NCBI GenBank assembly: GCA_021789915.1 | Contig: JAJYIV010000005.1 | Coordinates: forward strand, 1 to 54,514 | Source: a bacterium | GTDB lineage: Bacteria > Patescibacteriota > Patescibacteriia > UBA9934 > GWF2-40-263 | Reading direction: 5' to 3' | Length of the DNA: 54,514 nucleotides | Shown: one piece after another, positions 6,919 through 14,972 of the stretch | How the letters are laid out: every line of letters starts with the position of its first letter | Numbering within the stretch: the first letter of the stretch is position 1 | Position numbers and translations under genes: made by a program | The notes under the pieces: generated by a model | The model's database searches: none | What the model was told of the DNA's origin: nothing | What the model saw: only the letters and a program-made list of their open reading frames with translations

Positions 6919-7944
6919 TTAGCGGAACCACGAACGCAGATTCGTCCCCGCCGCCCGACGCAGGGCGCGCACGGCGCGGCGCTTCGGCCGCCAGGACGGC
7001 AGGCCCGCCAGGACGAAGAAGGGGGCGAAGGCCTCCGACGGCTTCCAGGCGCGCCCGAGCCAGGAGGCGAACAGCCAGGGCAGAGCGAGCAGCAGGCTTG
7101 GCAGGGTTTCGTTTTTTGCGGCGAGCAGCCAACGATCCGAAGGCGGGATGACGGACGAGGCGGACGAGGCGGCCGAATCCGAGGCCGCCTGCGCGCCGCA
7201 AAAACGCCAGGCGCGCGCCGCGGGCGCGAAGGCGGCCGGCCATCCGGCCAGCTGCAGGCGCCAGGCAAGATCCGCGCCGGCGGCCGCGGGCGACAGGGCC
7301 GGATCCAAAAGGCCGCCCGCTCCCGGTCCTCCGCCGGGCAGCTGCGCGGCTTCCAGCGCCGATGAGCGGAAAAGCCCGAAGGACGCGGACACGCCGAACG
7401 GCGCGCCGACGTCCGCGTATTGCCCGCGGTCGAGGCTCCCGGCGCCGCGCGCGATGAAGCGGCGATCGCGGCGCACGGCCCATCCCGCATGGTCGATCAC
7501 GTCCGAGCGCACCGCTTCGGCGAACGGGCGTTCCGACGACGGATCGCGGAACGCCCGCCGCACGACGCCGCCGGATGATCCGGCTTCCGGCTGCGCGTCA
7601 AGCGCCGCGCGCAGGCGCGGCACGGCGTCCGGCGTCAATACCATGTCGGGCGAAAGGAGAAGCACGAAGCGGTCGGCAGGCGCTTCCCCGCCCCAGGCGC
7701 CGCGCGCATAGCGCCAGCCCTGGTTCACCGCGTGGGCGTAGCCGAGATTGCGCGCGTTGCGCAGCCACGCCACGTGGGGAAACCGTTCCCGCACGACGGC
7801 CGAGGAGGCGTCGTCCGACCCGTTGTCCACGACGAGCACCTGCAGGTCTTCCGCCGGCGCGGGCGCGAGCGACGCCAAAAGCTCCGGCAGGAATTCCCGG
7901 TCGTTCCAGGCGACGATGATGGCGAACGTGGAGGGGGACATCAT
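6919..7944 (-). CDS. Glycosyltransferase family 2
   Basis: 341 residues. The GT-A fold starts FAIIVAWNDREFLPELLASL, then LQVLVVDNGSDDASS (nucleotide-binding Asp), RNARNLGYAHAVNQGW, and a DxD-equivalent in LLLSPDMVLTPDAV near 95-105. A C-terminal part after residue 215 contains LDPALSPAAAGADLAWRL (acceptor/base region) and hydrophobic helices near 275-315. It resembles rhamnosyltransferase-type GT2 enzymes that build surface polysaccharide. The start overlaps the stop of the upstream membrane GT2 by four bases (ATGATG), so the two form one translational unit. Its stop abuts the MITE at 6756-6917, so the original C-terminus may have been altered. Confidence 0.8.
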   Translation of the reverse strand: MMSPSTFAIIVAWNDREFLPELLASLAPAPAEDLQVLVVDNGSDDASSAVVRERFPHVAWLRNARNLGYAHAVNQGWRYARGAWGGEAPADRFVLLLSPDMVLTPDAVPRLRAALDAQPEAGSSGGVVRRAFRDPSSERPFAEAVRSDVIDHAGWAVRRDRRFIARGAGSLDRGQYADVGAPFGVSASFGLFRSSALEAAQLPGGGPGAGGLLDPALSPAAAGADLAWRLQLAGWPAAFAPAARAWRFCGAQAASDSAASSASSVIPPSDRWLLAAKNETLPSLLLALPWLFASWLGRAWKPSEAFAPFFVLAGLPSWRPKRRAVRALRRAAGTNLRSWFR

Positions 7945-9431
7945 CTCCTCTTCTTCGTCACGTTGAATCCAAGATACGTCCCGAGCATCAGCCGCGTCTG
8001 CGCGTCCAGGGCCGGCAGCGAACCGAAGACGACGAACGTCACGGGCAGAAGCGCCCATTGCAGCAGCATGAACGCCCACCGGTGCAGGCGCGCATGCCGC
8101 GGGCGCGGCGGCAGGAGCGTCAGGGACAGCGTCGCCGACACGAACACGCCGATCATGGATCCGCGGATCAGCAGCTGCAGGGTATACGGCGCGGCCTGCA
8201 CGAACGCGCTGCCCTGCCCCGACGTCAGCGCGAGCGGCAGCCAGCCCATCAGGAAGATGAGGATCGGCGCCGTGGCCCAGGTGTACATCCCTTCCAGGTG
8301 GTTGAACACGTACCAGACTTTCTTCCTCAGCGGGATGAGCCGGTCGGCCTTGAACGCCTCGACCATCACCGGCAGATGCTCCACGCCCCACGCCCAGCGC
8401 CGCTGCTGCTTGTACAGCGCCCGCAGCGCTTCAAGATAGGTGCGGCCGACGACGGTGTCCAGCGAGATCGGCAGGAACAGCGGCGTCACGCGATAGCCGC
8501 CGTGGTAGTGCAGGAAGGCCTGCAGGAAGATGCGCGAGTCCTCGGACACGACGTCCTTCTGCCAGAAGCCGACGTCCTTGAGCATCTTCCACGGCATCGA
8601 ATGCGACGAGAACGTCCACAGGCGTTCCGGCCGCGCCAGCTCTCCCATCAGCCAGAACGTCGTGCCGAAGGCGGCGATGCGCACGGGCGCCGGCGCCGAC
8701 CAGATGTTGTTGGAAAACAGCGCGACCGGCTGGAACGACGTATGCGTCGGGTCGGGAACGGTGGCATAGAGATACGCCAGGCAGGCGAAGTACTGCGGAT
8801 GGGCGATCGTGTCGACGTCGAAGGCGGAAACGATGACGTCTTCGTCCCGAAGATCCGGCTCCAGCCGCGCCAGCTCTTCCGCCACCTGCCGGGCCGCCCA
8901 ATGGAGATTGGATCCCTTGCCGGGAATTTCGCCGGGGAGGCCGGCGGGATGCTCCGTCACGAAGATGCGGCCGAAGGCATGGCCGAACTCCCGCTGCGCC
9001 AAGGCGGCGTTCCGGCGGAAGCGCTCCGCGTCGCGCGCTTCCCCCGCCAGCACGATGAACATCCGCTGCGTCGGAAACCGCGCGGCGCGCAGCGAGCGCA
9101 GCGTCTCGCGCAGGATCGGGTATTCCTCCTGGTAAGTCGGCAGGAAGACGAGGTGGCGCAGGCGGTCGGCGCGCGGAACCGTCTTCAGCTTGGCTTCCCA
9201 ATCCGTGCGCATGGCGCGGCGATAGGCGCTCCAGGCCAGAAAGAGCTGGATGACGAAATAGGCCACGCGGTACAGCCAGAGGAGATCGAAGACGATGATG
9301 AAAATGATGGCCGCCGTCGGCGCCAGAAACGACAAAAGCACGGCGCCGAGAAGCGTGCCCCACACGAGGGCGCCGGGGAGGATTTCCCAGCCCCGATGCG
9401 TGCCGTATCCGTATTGACTCAAGTCGGGCAT
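7941..9431 (-). CDS. Membrane glycosyltransferase family 2 (BcsA/hyaluronan synthase-like)
   Basis: 496 residues. Two N-terminal membrane helices (about 20-65: ALVWGTLLGAVLLSFLA, AAIIFIIVFDLLWLY) precede a cytosolic GT-A domain with LVFLPTYQEEYPILRETLRSL, the DVDT metal-binding motif (near 205) and the processive-type KQQRRWAWGVEHL (QxxRW) motif near 358. Four more hydrophobic helices follow (about 390-480). This arrangement is that of integral-membrane GT2 enzymes that polymerise and export or transfer sugars across the inner membrane. Coupled by a 4-bp overlap to the soluble GT2 downstream. Sugar specificity unknown. Confidence 0.85.
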   Translation of the reverse strand: MPDLSQYGYGTHRGWEILPGALVWGTLLGAVLLSFLAPTAAIIFIIVFDLLWLYRVAYFVIQLFLAWSAYRRAMRTDWEAKLKTVPRADRLRHLVFLPTYQEEYPILRETLRSLRAARFPTQRMFIVLAGEARDAERFRRNAALAQREFGHAFGRIFVTEHPAGLPGEIPGKGSNLHWAARQVAEELARLEPDLRDEDVIVSAFDVDTIAHPQYFACLAYLYATVPDPTHTSFQPVALFSNNIWSAPAPVRIAAFGTTFWLMGELARPERLWTFSSHSMPWKMLKDVGFWQKDVVSEDSRIFLQAFLHYHGGYRVTPLFLPISLDTVVGRTYLEALRALYKQQRRWAWGVEHLPVMVEAFKADRLIPLRKKVWYVFNHLEGMYTWATAPILIFLMGWLPLALTSGQGSAFVQAAPYTLQLLIRGSMIGVFVSATLSLTLLPPRPRHARLHRWAFMLLQWALLPVTFVVFGSLPALDAQTRLMLGTYLGFNVTKKRR

Positions 9432-9437
9432 GAACAG

Positions 9438-9500
9438 CTTTTAGCCGTTAGCCATTGGCTGTAAGAGAGCCAATGGCCAATGGCCAATAGCCAAAAGCTA
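9438..9500. repeat. Heptamer repeat forming a long hairpin
   Basis: Left arm AGCTTTTAGCCGTTAGCC plus ATTGGCT, right arm AGCCAATGGCCAATGGCC plus AATAGCCAAAAGCT. Both arms are built of 7-bp units (AGCCAAT, GGCCAAT) and pair over about 25 bases around the loop GTAAGAG. It overlaps the last codons of neither gene and fills the whole spacer, so it may act as a terminator or insulator. Confidence 0.65.
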
Positions 9501-10181
9501 TTCCTTCTCCGACGAGATGTCCTTGCCCAGGCGGTCCAGCACGCGCGCCGCGTGTTCGCGGCCGCCCAGGCCGAAGGCCAGTCCGCCGGCGATCGCGAGC
9601 ATCGCCACCAATCCGGTGAACAGGGTCTGGATCAGGTTCTGCGCGATTTGCAGCTGCACCAGCGCGGCCATGAAGCTGAACACGACGACGGCCCATTTGG
9701 CGAGGCCGGCGAGGAAGCCGCCCGAAGCAAGCCCCGCCGCGTCCACGGCGGATTTCACCACGTTGCGCACGAAGGTGCCCAGCACGATGCCCGCCAGCAG
9801 GATGATGACGGCGATGATGACGTTCGGAATGTAGAGCACGACCTGCTTCAGGAAATCCGTCACCTGCTCCCAGTGCAGGATGTCCGTGGCGGCGATCAGC
9901 GCCACGATGATGAAGAACCATTTCACGATCCAGCCGAGCAACGGGCCGACCTTGAGCGTCAGACCGGTGCGGCCGAAGGCGCGGTTCACCTCAAGCTTGG
10001 CCATCCCCTCGTCGATTTTCATCATGGCGGCGACATGGATGATGACGCGGTTCAGGATGACGGCCAGGGCGGCACCGACGATGAAGACGGCCAGGGCGGC
10101 GACGGCGGCGGGCAGCGCCTGCACGACGCTTTGCCACAGCTGCGAAACGGAACCTTGGATGATCTCGGCGAAGAGGGACAT
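9498..10181 (-). CDS. Conserved-TM-helix (CmpX/MscS-like) membrane protein
   Basis: 227 residues with four to five hydrophobic helices: about 18-40 (AAVAALAVFIVGAALAVIL), 80-100 (LGWIVKWFFIIVALIAA), 115-140 (IPNVIIAVIILLAGIVLGTF), 155-175, and a glycine-rich C-terminal helix MLAIAGGLAFGLGGREHAARVL. The last motif (GGLAFGLGGR) is the conserved TM helix repeat shared with mechanosensitive-channel-like CmpX proteins. It probably forms a small oligomeric membrane channel or scaffold. Starts TCT|ATG without a Shine-Dalgarno; the gene upstream is tsaB. Confidence 0.8.
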   Translation of the reverse strand: MSLFAEIIQGSVSQLWQSVVQALPAAVAALAVFIVGAALAVILNRVIIHVAAMMKIDEGMAKLEVNRAFGRTGLTLKVGPLLGWIVKWFFIIVALIAATDILHWEQVTDFLKQVVLYIPNVIIAVIILLAGIVLGTFVRNVVKSAVDAAGLASGGFLAGLAKWAVVVFSFMAALVQLQIAQNLIQTLFTGLVAMLAIAGGLAFGLGGREHAARVLDRLGKDISSEKE

Positions 10182-10198
10182 AGAAGGATAGAAGGGGT

Positions 10199-10582
10199 CT
10201 ACTTTTTCCGCGTAATATTCGCCTCCCGATCGTACACCGGCACGGCGTGCGTCGTCCGCGCCGCGGGCAAGGCGGGCGCCAAATCCGCCAGCGGCCGGCG
10301 GCCGGGATTCTCCAGCGGAATGACCGGCACGTCGAGCGCGAAGGCGATCGCATCCGCCAGAACCGTGCTCACGCGGCTGGCCGTGAAGGCGCCGGGGCCC
10401 GTGACGACGGCCACGGCGGAAATGTCGCCTGGTCCGGCCTTCCACGCGGCAAGCAGACGGTCGAGCTCGGCCAAATACCGCTCGGGCGGCGCGTCGACGC
10501 GGGCCGATTCCTTCAACGCGCCGGCATCGACCAGTCCGAAATCCGCAAATCGGATGTCTTGTGCGGCAAGAAAGAGGATCAT
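10199..10582 (-). CDS. tsaB: TsaB-like tRNA threonylcarbamoyladenosine factor, short form
   Basis: 127 residues. The family core is visible: VAVVTGPGAFTASRVSTVLADAIAFALDVPVI matches the GPGSFTGLR-type helix of TsaB (the protein that holds TsaD in t6A synthesis), preceded by YLAELDRLLAAW. The N-terminal strand FLAAQDIRFADFGLVDAG lacks the usual DTS nucleotide-binding opening. At 127 residues it is about half the usual length and has no C-terminal lobe, a trimmed form seen in reduced genomes. It overlaps the HTH gene upstream by four bases (10579-10582), so the two are coupled. It probably still acts as a structural partner of TsaD. Confidence 0.75.
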   Translation of the reverse strand: MILFLAAQDIRFADFGLVDAGALKESARVDAPPERYLAELDRLLAAWKAGPGDISAVAVVTGPGAFTASRVSTVLADAIAFALDVPVIPLENPGRRPLADLAPALPAARTTHAVPVYDREANITRKK

Positions 10583-11184
10583 GTCTTCAACGTGTTTACC
10601 ATCACGATCTTTTCGCCTTCCGTGATCGAAAAGAGGAAGCGGTCCATCACCTGGCGGCGATAGAGGAATTCGTCCTTGGGAAGCAGCGTGTAGTTGATCT
10701 CCTGCCCGAATTCCTTTTCGAATTCGCCGACGATGCGGCGCAGCTCCAAGGCATCGATGGAACCGACGATGAGGATGTCCGTCGGCGCTTCCGACGCGTT
10801 GACGAAACGGCCCGTGAAGGCAAGATAGTCGATGACGCCCTTGCCGACGATTTCCTCCACGAGATTCTGCTTGAGCAAAATTTGCACCTTCGTGAACAGC
10901 GAGCGCAGATCGTGGAACAGGATGGACTCCGCATTCGCCACGTAGAAGCGTTTTTTGTCGGCCAGCGTCTTCGCCGACTTCCCTTCCTGCGTGCGTTCAA
11001 CCACCAATCCGAGTTCCATGAGGTTTTTGAGCTCCCGGCGGACGGAATTGAGCTGCGCGTCAATGCGGCGGGTCAGTTCCCGCACGAAGAAGGCGTCGGA
11101 GGAGTGCAGCAAAAAAAGACTGAGCAGGCGCGCGCGCGTCTGGGAGCCGAAGAGCTGCTCAAGGCGGAAAACGTGTGTAGCCAT
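10579..11184 (-). CDS. Winged-helix regulator (ArsR-like N-terminus)
   Basis: 201 residues. The first 70 form a winged helix: RLEQLFGSQTRARLLSLFLLH, FFVRELTRRIDAQLNSVRREL (recognition helix) and LGLVVERTQEGKS, resembling the Patescibacterial DNA-binding proteins placed in front of tsaB. The remaining residues (100-195) have TDILIVGSIDALELRRIVGEFEKE and EGEKIVMVNTLKT and resemble a nucleotidyltransferase-like fold without the catalytic GS/DxD residues. Such HTH-minimal NT proteins may sense a nucleotide or act as adaptors. Start GCT|ATG. Confidence 0.65.
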   Translation of the reverse strand: MATHVFRLEQLFGSQTRARLLSLFLLHSSDAFFVRELTRRIDAQLNSVRRELKNLMELGLVVERTQEGKSAKTLADKKRFYVANAESILFHDLRSLFTKVQILLKQNLVEEIVGKGVIDYLAFTGRFVNASEAPTDILIVGSIDALELRRIVGEFEKEFGQEINYTLLPKDEFLYRRQVMDRFLFSITEGEKIVMVNTLKT

Positions 11185-11239
11185 AGCGGTGAACCATTCC
11201 TGCCGGTTCCCGGCGTTTCCCCCAGAGATGCTTCGTGTA

Positions 11240-11260
11240 TATAATCTACTCTCAAGGAGG
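11240..11260 (+). promoter_or_regulatory. -10 box TATAAT (11240-11245) and Shine-Dalgarno AAGGAGG (11254-11260)
   Basis: The -10 is perfect; no good -35 is seen 17 bases upstream. The Shine-Dalgarno is perfect but 21 bases from the ATG at 11282, too far for direct use. In between, a TTG at 11265 opens a six-codon frame whose TGA overlaps that ATG. Alternatively initiation may use the in-frame ATT at 11264. Confidence 0.45.
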
Positions 11261-11281
11261 CCGATTGAGCAAGATTCGCCT

Positions 11282-13435
11282 ATGACGTCCCTGATTCTCA
11301 AAGCCGGCCAATATCGCGAGCCTGATGCGCCCTCCGCCGAGACGCTTTTGCAGCCGCTGGAGGGACGGAGCGGATACGTGTTCGGACTTTGGACGGTCAA
11401 GCCTCTCAAACACACGGAACGCGCGGACGCGTTCGGAACCGTCCTGCAGGACCATCTGCTGCGCTTGGCATCCGGCTTCGGCGCCCGGGCGAATGTCCAG
11501 CACCGCTTTGAACAATTTTTGCGCGCACTCAACGAAGCCCTCGCGGACCAGGTGCGGGAAGGCGCCTGGGACATCCCCATCCGGAACGTGCATGCCTTCG
11601 TCGGCGTCGCCTGCGACGGCCAGATCTTTTTTTCCGGCGCCGGCGACCTGACGGCCCTGTACCTGCATCGGCGGCCGGACGGCCCTTATCAAGTCTACAA
11701 TCTCTTCCGCGGCATACAGACGGAGCAGGCGCTGCCCTCGTGGGAAAAGGCGTTTGCCGTCGTCCTGGACGGGGACCTGCAGCCGGGCGACGTGCTGTGC
11801 GCGTCCAACCATGACGTGAAGCGTCTGCTGCCGCCGGAAGAATTGAACCGCTATCTTTCGGCCCTTCCCCCCGCGTCCGCGGCGGAAAAAATACGACAGC
11901 ATTTCCCCGCCCGGACCGACATGTCCCTGATCATCCTGCAGGCCGTCGACGCTTCGCCGTTTGCCATGGATCGCGCCGTCCCGCACGCGGACCTGTCCGT
12001 CGCCCGCATGGCGGAGACGGAACGGCAGACGGAGCAGCTCCTGGAGGATCAGGGGCCCCATATGTTTGCCGCTCTGCGGAACCGGTTCGCACGCCACGAC
12101 GATGGCGTGCCGGGCCTGCGCCGCCCGTTCGCCGTGTACGCGACCTCCCTGTTCAAATCCGTCCTGCGCTTCCTGGTGACGGCCTTCGGCTGGTCCGCGC
12201 GCGCCGCACGGCAGGTGCGCCAGGCGCGCGATCGGCAGGATCTGGCGCGCGCGCTCAAGGCGCGGGCCCGCGCCTTGGCGGATCGGGCATTCGGCCGCTT
12301 CCGCCGCATTTCCCGCGCCAGCCGCTATCTCGGCGCGGCCGCAGCGGTCGTCGTCGTCGCTATCGTCATCGGCATCAGCGCCATCTCGCACGGCCAGGCC
12401 GTGGCCAGAGCCAGCGCCGCGTACGAGGCGCAGGTGGCCGCCATTAAGGACCGGCGCGACCAGGCGGCGGCGGCCCTCATCTATCGCGACGAGCAAAAAG
12501 CCAAGGCGCTGTACGAAGAGGCGGCCGGCCTGGCGGCCAAGCTCCCGACGGACACGGCGGCGCGCGCGGCGGAAGCCAAGGCGCTTTCCGCCGACATCCA
12601 GGCCGGGCTGGATGAAGTCCGCCATGTCGTGAACGTGCCAAGTCCGCCGCTCGAAGCCGACTTGGCGGCGCTCGGCACGAACGCGACGGGCACGGCGCTC
12701 TTGAACGACGGCGGCACGCTGTACGTGTTCGGCTCCGACAAAAAAGTGTACCGCTTCGACCCGGCCGGCAAGACCTTCCAACCGGTGAACGCGGCCGCGG
12801 GCGGCGTCGGCGCGGCCCTGGCCACGACGTCGGAGAACGGCACGGATTACTTTCTGGACGACCGGCCCGGCGTTTCGCTCTTCGATCCGGCGCATTCCCT
12901 CGAACAGGTGACTGATCTGCAGCCGCCCGCCGGCACGGCCTGGACCGACCTCGCGCTCTACGGCGGCAGGCTGTACGTGCTGGCTCCAAACGCAGGCGAC
13001 GGGCACATCCTGCGCTTCGGCACCACGGGCAGCGGCTTCACCCAGCCCGCCAACTGGATCAAGACCAAAAGCACGAGTCTGGCGGACGCGATGTCGATGG
13101 CCATTGACGGGACGATTTTCGTCCTGAAGCGCAGCGGCTCCGTGGTGCGCTTCGCCCAGGGCAGCGAGGTCGGGTGGGCTGTACAGCAGGTCGACCCGCC
13201 GGTTGCGGCGCCCACGCGCATCTGGACGGACCAAAACAGCAACTACGTGTACGTGCTGGATCCGCCGAACAGGCGCCTCATCGTCTACGCCAAGCAGACG
13301 GGCGCCTTCGTCAGCCAGTACCGCTCCGACGCCTTCGCCAATCTCACGGATTTCTCCGTGGACGAGAAGGATCGCGTGATCTACCTGCTCTCCGGCTCCA
13401 AGCTCTACGCCATTACGGCGAGCCACGTGCAGTAA
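11282..13435 (+). CDS. PP2C-like domain, TM helix and beta-propeller protein
   Basis: 717 residues. The N-terminal 225 residues look like a degenerate PP2C phosphatase fold: GYVFGLWTVKPLKHTERAD, NVHAFVGVACDGQIFFSGAGD, LQPGDVLCASNHDVKRLLP and DMSLIILQA. The usual metal-binding Asp residues are mostly absent. A basic helical linker (270-345) leads to one transmembrane helix near 350-372 (GAAAAVVVVAIVIGISAI), a coiled segment (380-450), and an extracellular six-strand-repeat beta-propeller (about 470-717; repeats such as GGTLYVFGSDKKVYRFDPAGKTF and GGRLYVLAPNAGDGHILRFG). It probably links an outside sensor to a cytosolic pseudo-phosphatase. One of the few plus-strand genes here, facing away from the HTH gene. 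Confidence 0.7.
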   Translation: MTSLILKAGQYREPDAPSAETLLQPLEGRSGYVFGLWTVKPLKHTERADAFGTVLQDHLLRLASGFGARANVQHRFEQFLRALNEALADQVREGAWDIPIRNVHAFVGVACDGQIFFSGAGDLTALYLHRRPDGPYQVYNLFRGIQTEQALPSWEKAFAVVLDGDLQPGDVLCASNHDVKRLLPPEELNRYLSALPPASAAEKIRQHFPARTDMSLIILQAVDASPFAMDRAVPHADLSVARMAETERQTEQLLEDQGPHMFAALRNRFARHDDGVPGLRRPFAVYATSLFKSVLRFLVTAFGWSARAARQVRQARDRQDLARALKARARALADRAFGRFRRISRASRYLGAAAAVVVVAIVIGISAISHGQAVARASAAYEAQVAAIKDRRDQAAAALIYRDEQKAKALYEEAAGLAAKLPTDTAARAAEAKALSADIQAGLDEVRHVVNVPSPPLEADLAALGTNATGTALLNDGGTLYVFGSDKKVYRFDPAGKTFQPVNAAAGGVGAALATTSENGTDYFLDDRPGVSLFDPAHSLEQVTDLQPPAGTAWTDLALYGGRLYVLAPNAGDGHILRFGTTGSGFTQPANWIKTKSTSLADAMSMAIDGTIFVLKRSGSVVRFAQGSEVGWAVQQVDPPVAAPTRIWTDQNSNYVYVLDPPNRRLIVYAKQTGAFVSQYRSDAFANLTDFSVDEKDRVIYLLSGSKLYAITASHVQ

Positions 13436-13439
13436 AAGA

Positions 13440-13645
13440 TCCTTTCATCCCCTCGTCATTGCGAGGACCCCGCCTGCATGCAGGCGGGGGAAGGATGACA
13501 AGGGGGAGGTAGGATGACGCGGGGATGGAGCGCGCCGCCGGAGGCTTCCGGCAAAAGAGTCTCGTGATCCCTCGACTTCGCCCCGCCTGCATGCAGGCAG
13601 GGCTTCGCTCGGGATGACACTAAGGAGCGGGGGATTTCCGGCAAA
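13440..13645. repeat. Composite REP-like repeat block
   Basis: Contains TCGTCATTGCGAGGA (13452-13466), two copies of the palindrome CCCCGCCTGCATGCAGG (about 13470 and 13582), and GGGATGACAC near 13611-13620 pairing with the CATCCTGA-type unit family seen at 1245, 14090, 21090 and 40445. No gene seen. Confidence 0.6.
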
Positions 13646-13647
13646 GC

Positions 13648-13674
13648 AAAAGACGCCCCGCGAGGGCGTCTTTT
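13648..13674 (-). terminator. Rho-independent terminator after rplL (bidirectional)
   Basis: AAAAGACGCCCCGCGAGGGC followed by GTCTTTT: an 11-bp stem flanked by A and T runs, directly downstream of rplL. It would also end plus-strand transcripts coming through the repeat block. Confidence 0.85.
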
Positions 13675-13681
13675 GACTGGA

Positions 13682-14077
13682 TTACTTCAGCGCGACCTTG
13701 GCGCCGGCGGCTTCCAGCTTCTTCTTCATTTCCTCGGCGGCGGCCTTGTCCAGGCCGGCCTTGATGACCTTCGGCGCGCCGTCGACCATCGCCTTGGCCT
13801 CGGCGAGGCCCAAGCCCGTCACTTCGCGGACGGCCTTGATGGCGTTGATCTTGTTGTCGCCGGCGGCCGTGAGCTCGACGTCGAAGGACGTCTTCTCCTC
13901 GGCGGCGGCAGCGCCACCCGCGCCGCCCATCATCATGACGGGAGCGGCGGCGGACACGCCGAACTTGGATTCGAGGACCTTCACCAATTCGGCGAGGTCG
14001 ATGACGGACAGCTTTTCAATCGTTTCGACGAGCGCGGCAAACTTCGCCGGCACTTCGACCTTGGTCTCTTCGGACAT
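13682..14077 (-). CDS. rplL: Ribosomal protein bL12 (L7/L12)
   Basis: 131 residues. The N-terminal dimerisation part ([28 protein letters not shown]), the Ala/Gly hinge ([20 protein letters not shown]) and the C-terminal factor-binding domain ([34 protein letters not shown]) are all in order. Forms the flexible stalk that recruits translation GTPases, anchored by L10 encoded just upstream. The rplJ-rplL spacer (14078-14168) carries a REP-like hairpin. Start AT|ATG, no Shine-Dalgarno. Confidence 0.97.
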   Translation of the reverse strand: MSEETKVEVPAKFAALVETIEKLSVIDLAELVKVLESKFGVSAAAPVMMMGGAGGAAAAEEKTSFDVELTAAGDNKINAIKAVREVTGLGLAEAKAMVDGAPKVIKAGLDKAAAEEMKKKLEAAGAKVALK

Positions 14078-14087
14078 ATTTTTTCGT

Positions 14088-14158
14088 GTCATCCTGAGCC
14101 GAAGGCGAAGGATCTCGCGACGGCGCGTGATCCCCCACTTCGTTCGGGATGACACATG
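14088..14158. repeat. REP-like hairpin between rplJ and rplL
   Basis: Opens TGTCATCCTGAGCCGAAGGC and closes with TTCGTTCGGGATGACA, an inverted pair with a 35-bp middle. It lies inside the rplJ-rplL transcript and could modulate the L10:L12 ratio. Confidence 0.6.
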
Positions 14159-14168
14159 ATTATGATAT

Positions 14169-14687
14169 TTAGGCGGCGACCGGAGCCTGCGCGGCGGGCT
14201 TCTCGTCCTTCGTCGCGATCGCGTTCAACACGCGGACGAAACCGGACACCGGATTGTTGATGGAACCGACCAGCTTCGCGTACAGCTCCAGGCGGGTCGG
14301 GATCTTGGCGAGCGCCTTGACGTACGCGGCGTCCACGGTCTTGCCTTCCATCAGGCCGCCGACGATCTTGATGGCGTCGCGGTCCTTGGATAGCGCGGCG
14401 ACCAGTTTGGCCGGGGCGATTTCATCCTGCATGCCGAAGGCGGTGAGGATGGAGCCGTCGAAGGTCGCGGCCGGGATGTCCAGTCCGGCGTCCTTGAGGG
14501 CGCGCATCAGCAAGGTCTTCTTCGCGACCACGAACTCGACGCCTTCCTTGCGGCCTTGGGCGCGCATCTTGTCGGCGTCTTCCATCGTGTAGCCTCCGAT
14601 GGAGGTGAACACGACGGACTTCATGCGGCGGGCCTTGTCCGCCAGCTTCGTGACGATATCGGCTTTTTGAGCACGCGTTTTGGGCAT
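14169..14687 (-). CDS. rplJ: Ribosomal protein uL10
   Basis: 172 residues. N-terminal rRNA-binding domain with [41 protein letters not shown] and [26 protein letters not shown]. The C-terminal helix after 145 ([18 protein letters not shown]) binds L12 dimers. Start ACT|ATG without a Shine-Dalgarno; an approximately 255-nt leader precedes it. L10 with L12 normally represses its own mRNA by binding the leader. Confidence 0.96.
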   Translation of the reverse strand: MPKTRAQKADIVTKLADKARRMKSVVFTSIGGYTMEDADKMRAQGRKEGVEFVVAKKTLLMRALKDAGLDIPAATFDGSILTAFGMQDEIAPAKLVAALSKDRDAIKIVGGLMEGKTVDAAYVKALAKIPTRLELYAKLVGSINNPVSGFVRVLNAIATKDEKPAAQAPVAA

Positions 14688-14938
14688 AGTCGAATTGGCT
14701 TTTGGCTTTTGGCATTTAGCTTTTAGCCAGAGGGAGTCGGCGCCTTCATGCCAACAGCCAATAGCTAGCAGCCAACAGCCTTCACACCGACCTTTAACAA
14801 AATCTCCACGGTTTTTGGCCGGGAGATCGCGGGCCCCGCGCCACCCTCCCCTGTCAAGGGGAGGTCTGGTGGGGTCGCTGCGCCTCAACGGGACTTACGC
14901 CTTTCGGCGACCCGTTTTCTACGGCCGTGGGAGATTTG
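14688..14938 (-). promoter_or_regulatory. rplJ mRNA leader (candidate L10 autoregulatory RNA)
   Basis: The transcript should begin near 14938 with CAAATCTCCCACGG and, about 115 nt later, contains CCGTGGAGATTTTG (14796-14811 region), so 12-13 bases at the 5' end can pair with the downstream segment and close a large multi-branch structure, as L10 leaders do. Inside the loop is a palindrome CCTCCCCTTGACAGGGGAGG, of the DUF559-associated kind, likely inserted later. The segment next to the gene (14696-14780) is made of 7-bp-period repeats (TTGGCTT, TTAGCTT). Confidence 0.5.
14912..14938. repeat. 27-bp direct repeat, copy 1 (rplJ leader start)
   Basis: CCGTTTTCTACGGCCGTGGG plus AGATTTG, identical to 16137-16163 and in the same orientation. 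The two copies bracket the HTH-ATPase/DUF4325 pair. Confidence 0.85.
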
Positions 14939-14943
14939 TTGGG

Positions 14944-14972
14944 AGGATAACCTGGCTATACGGATGCGTCAA
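14944..14972 (-). promoter_or_regulatory. rplJ promoter
   Basis: Minus strand -35 TTGACG (14967-14972), 17-bp spacer, -10 TATCCT (14944-14949). The -35 overlaps the TGA stop of the DUF4325 gene. The region just downstream is duplicated at 16137-16163, behind another promoter. Confidence 0.65.

Noticed and set aside
11252-13426. 724-residue minus-strand frame opposite the PP2C/propeller gene
   Set aside because: Antisense shadow of a real plus-strand gene; no domain, arginine- and histidine-rich.
13440-13645. A gene in the repeat block
   Set aside because: Only short frames made of the palindromic units; no start signal or domain.
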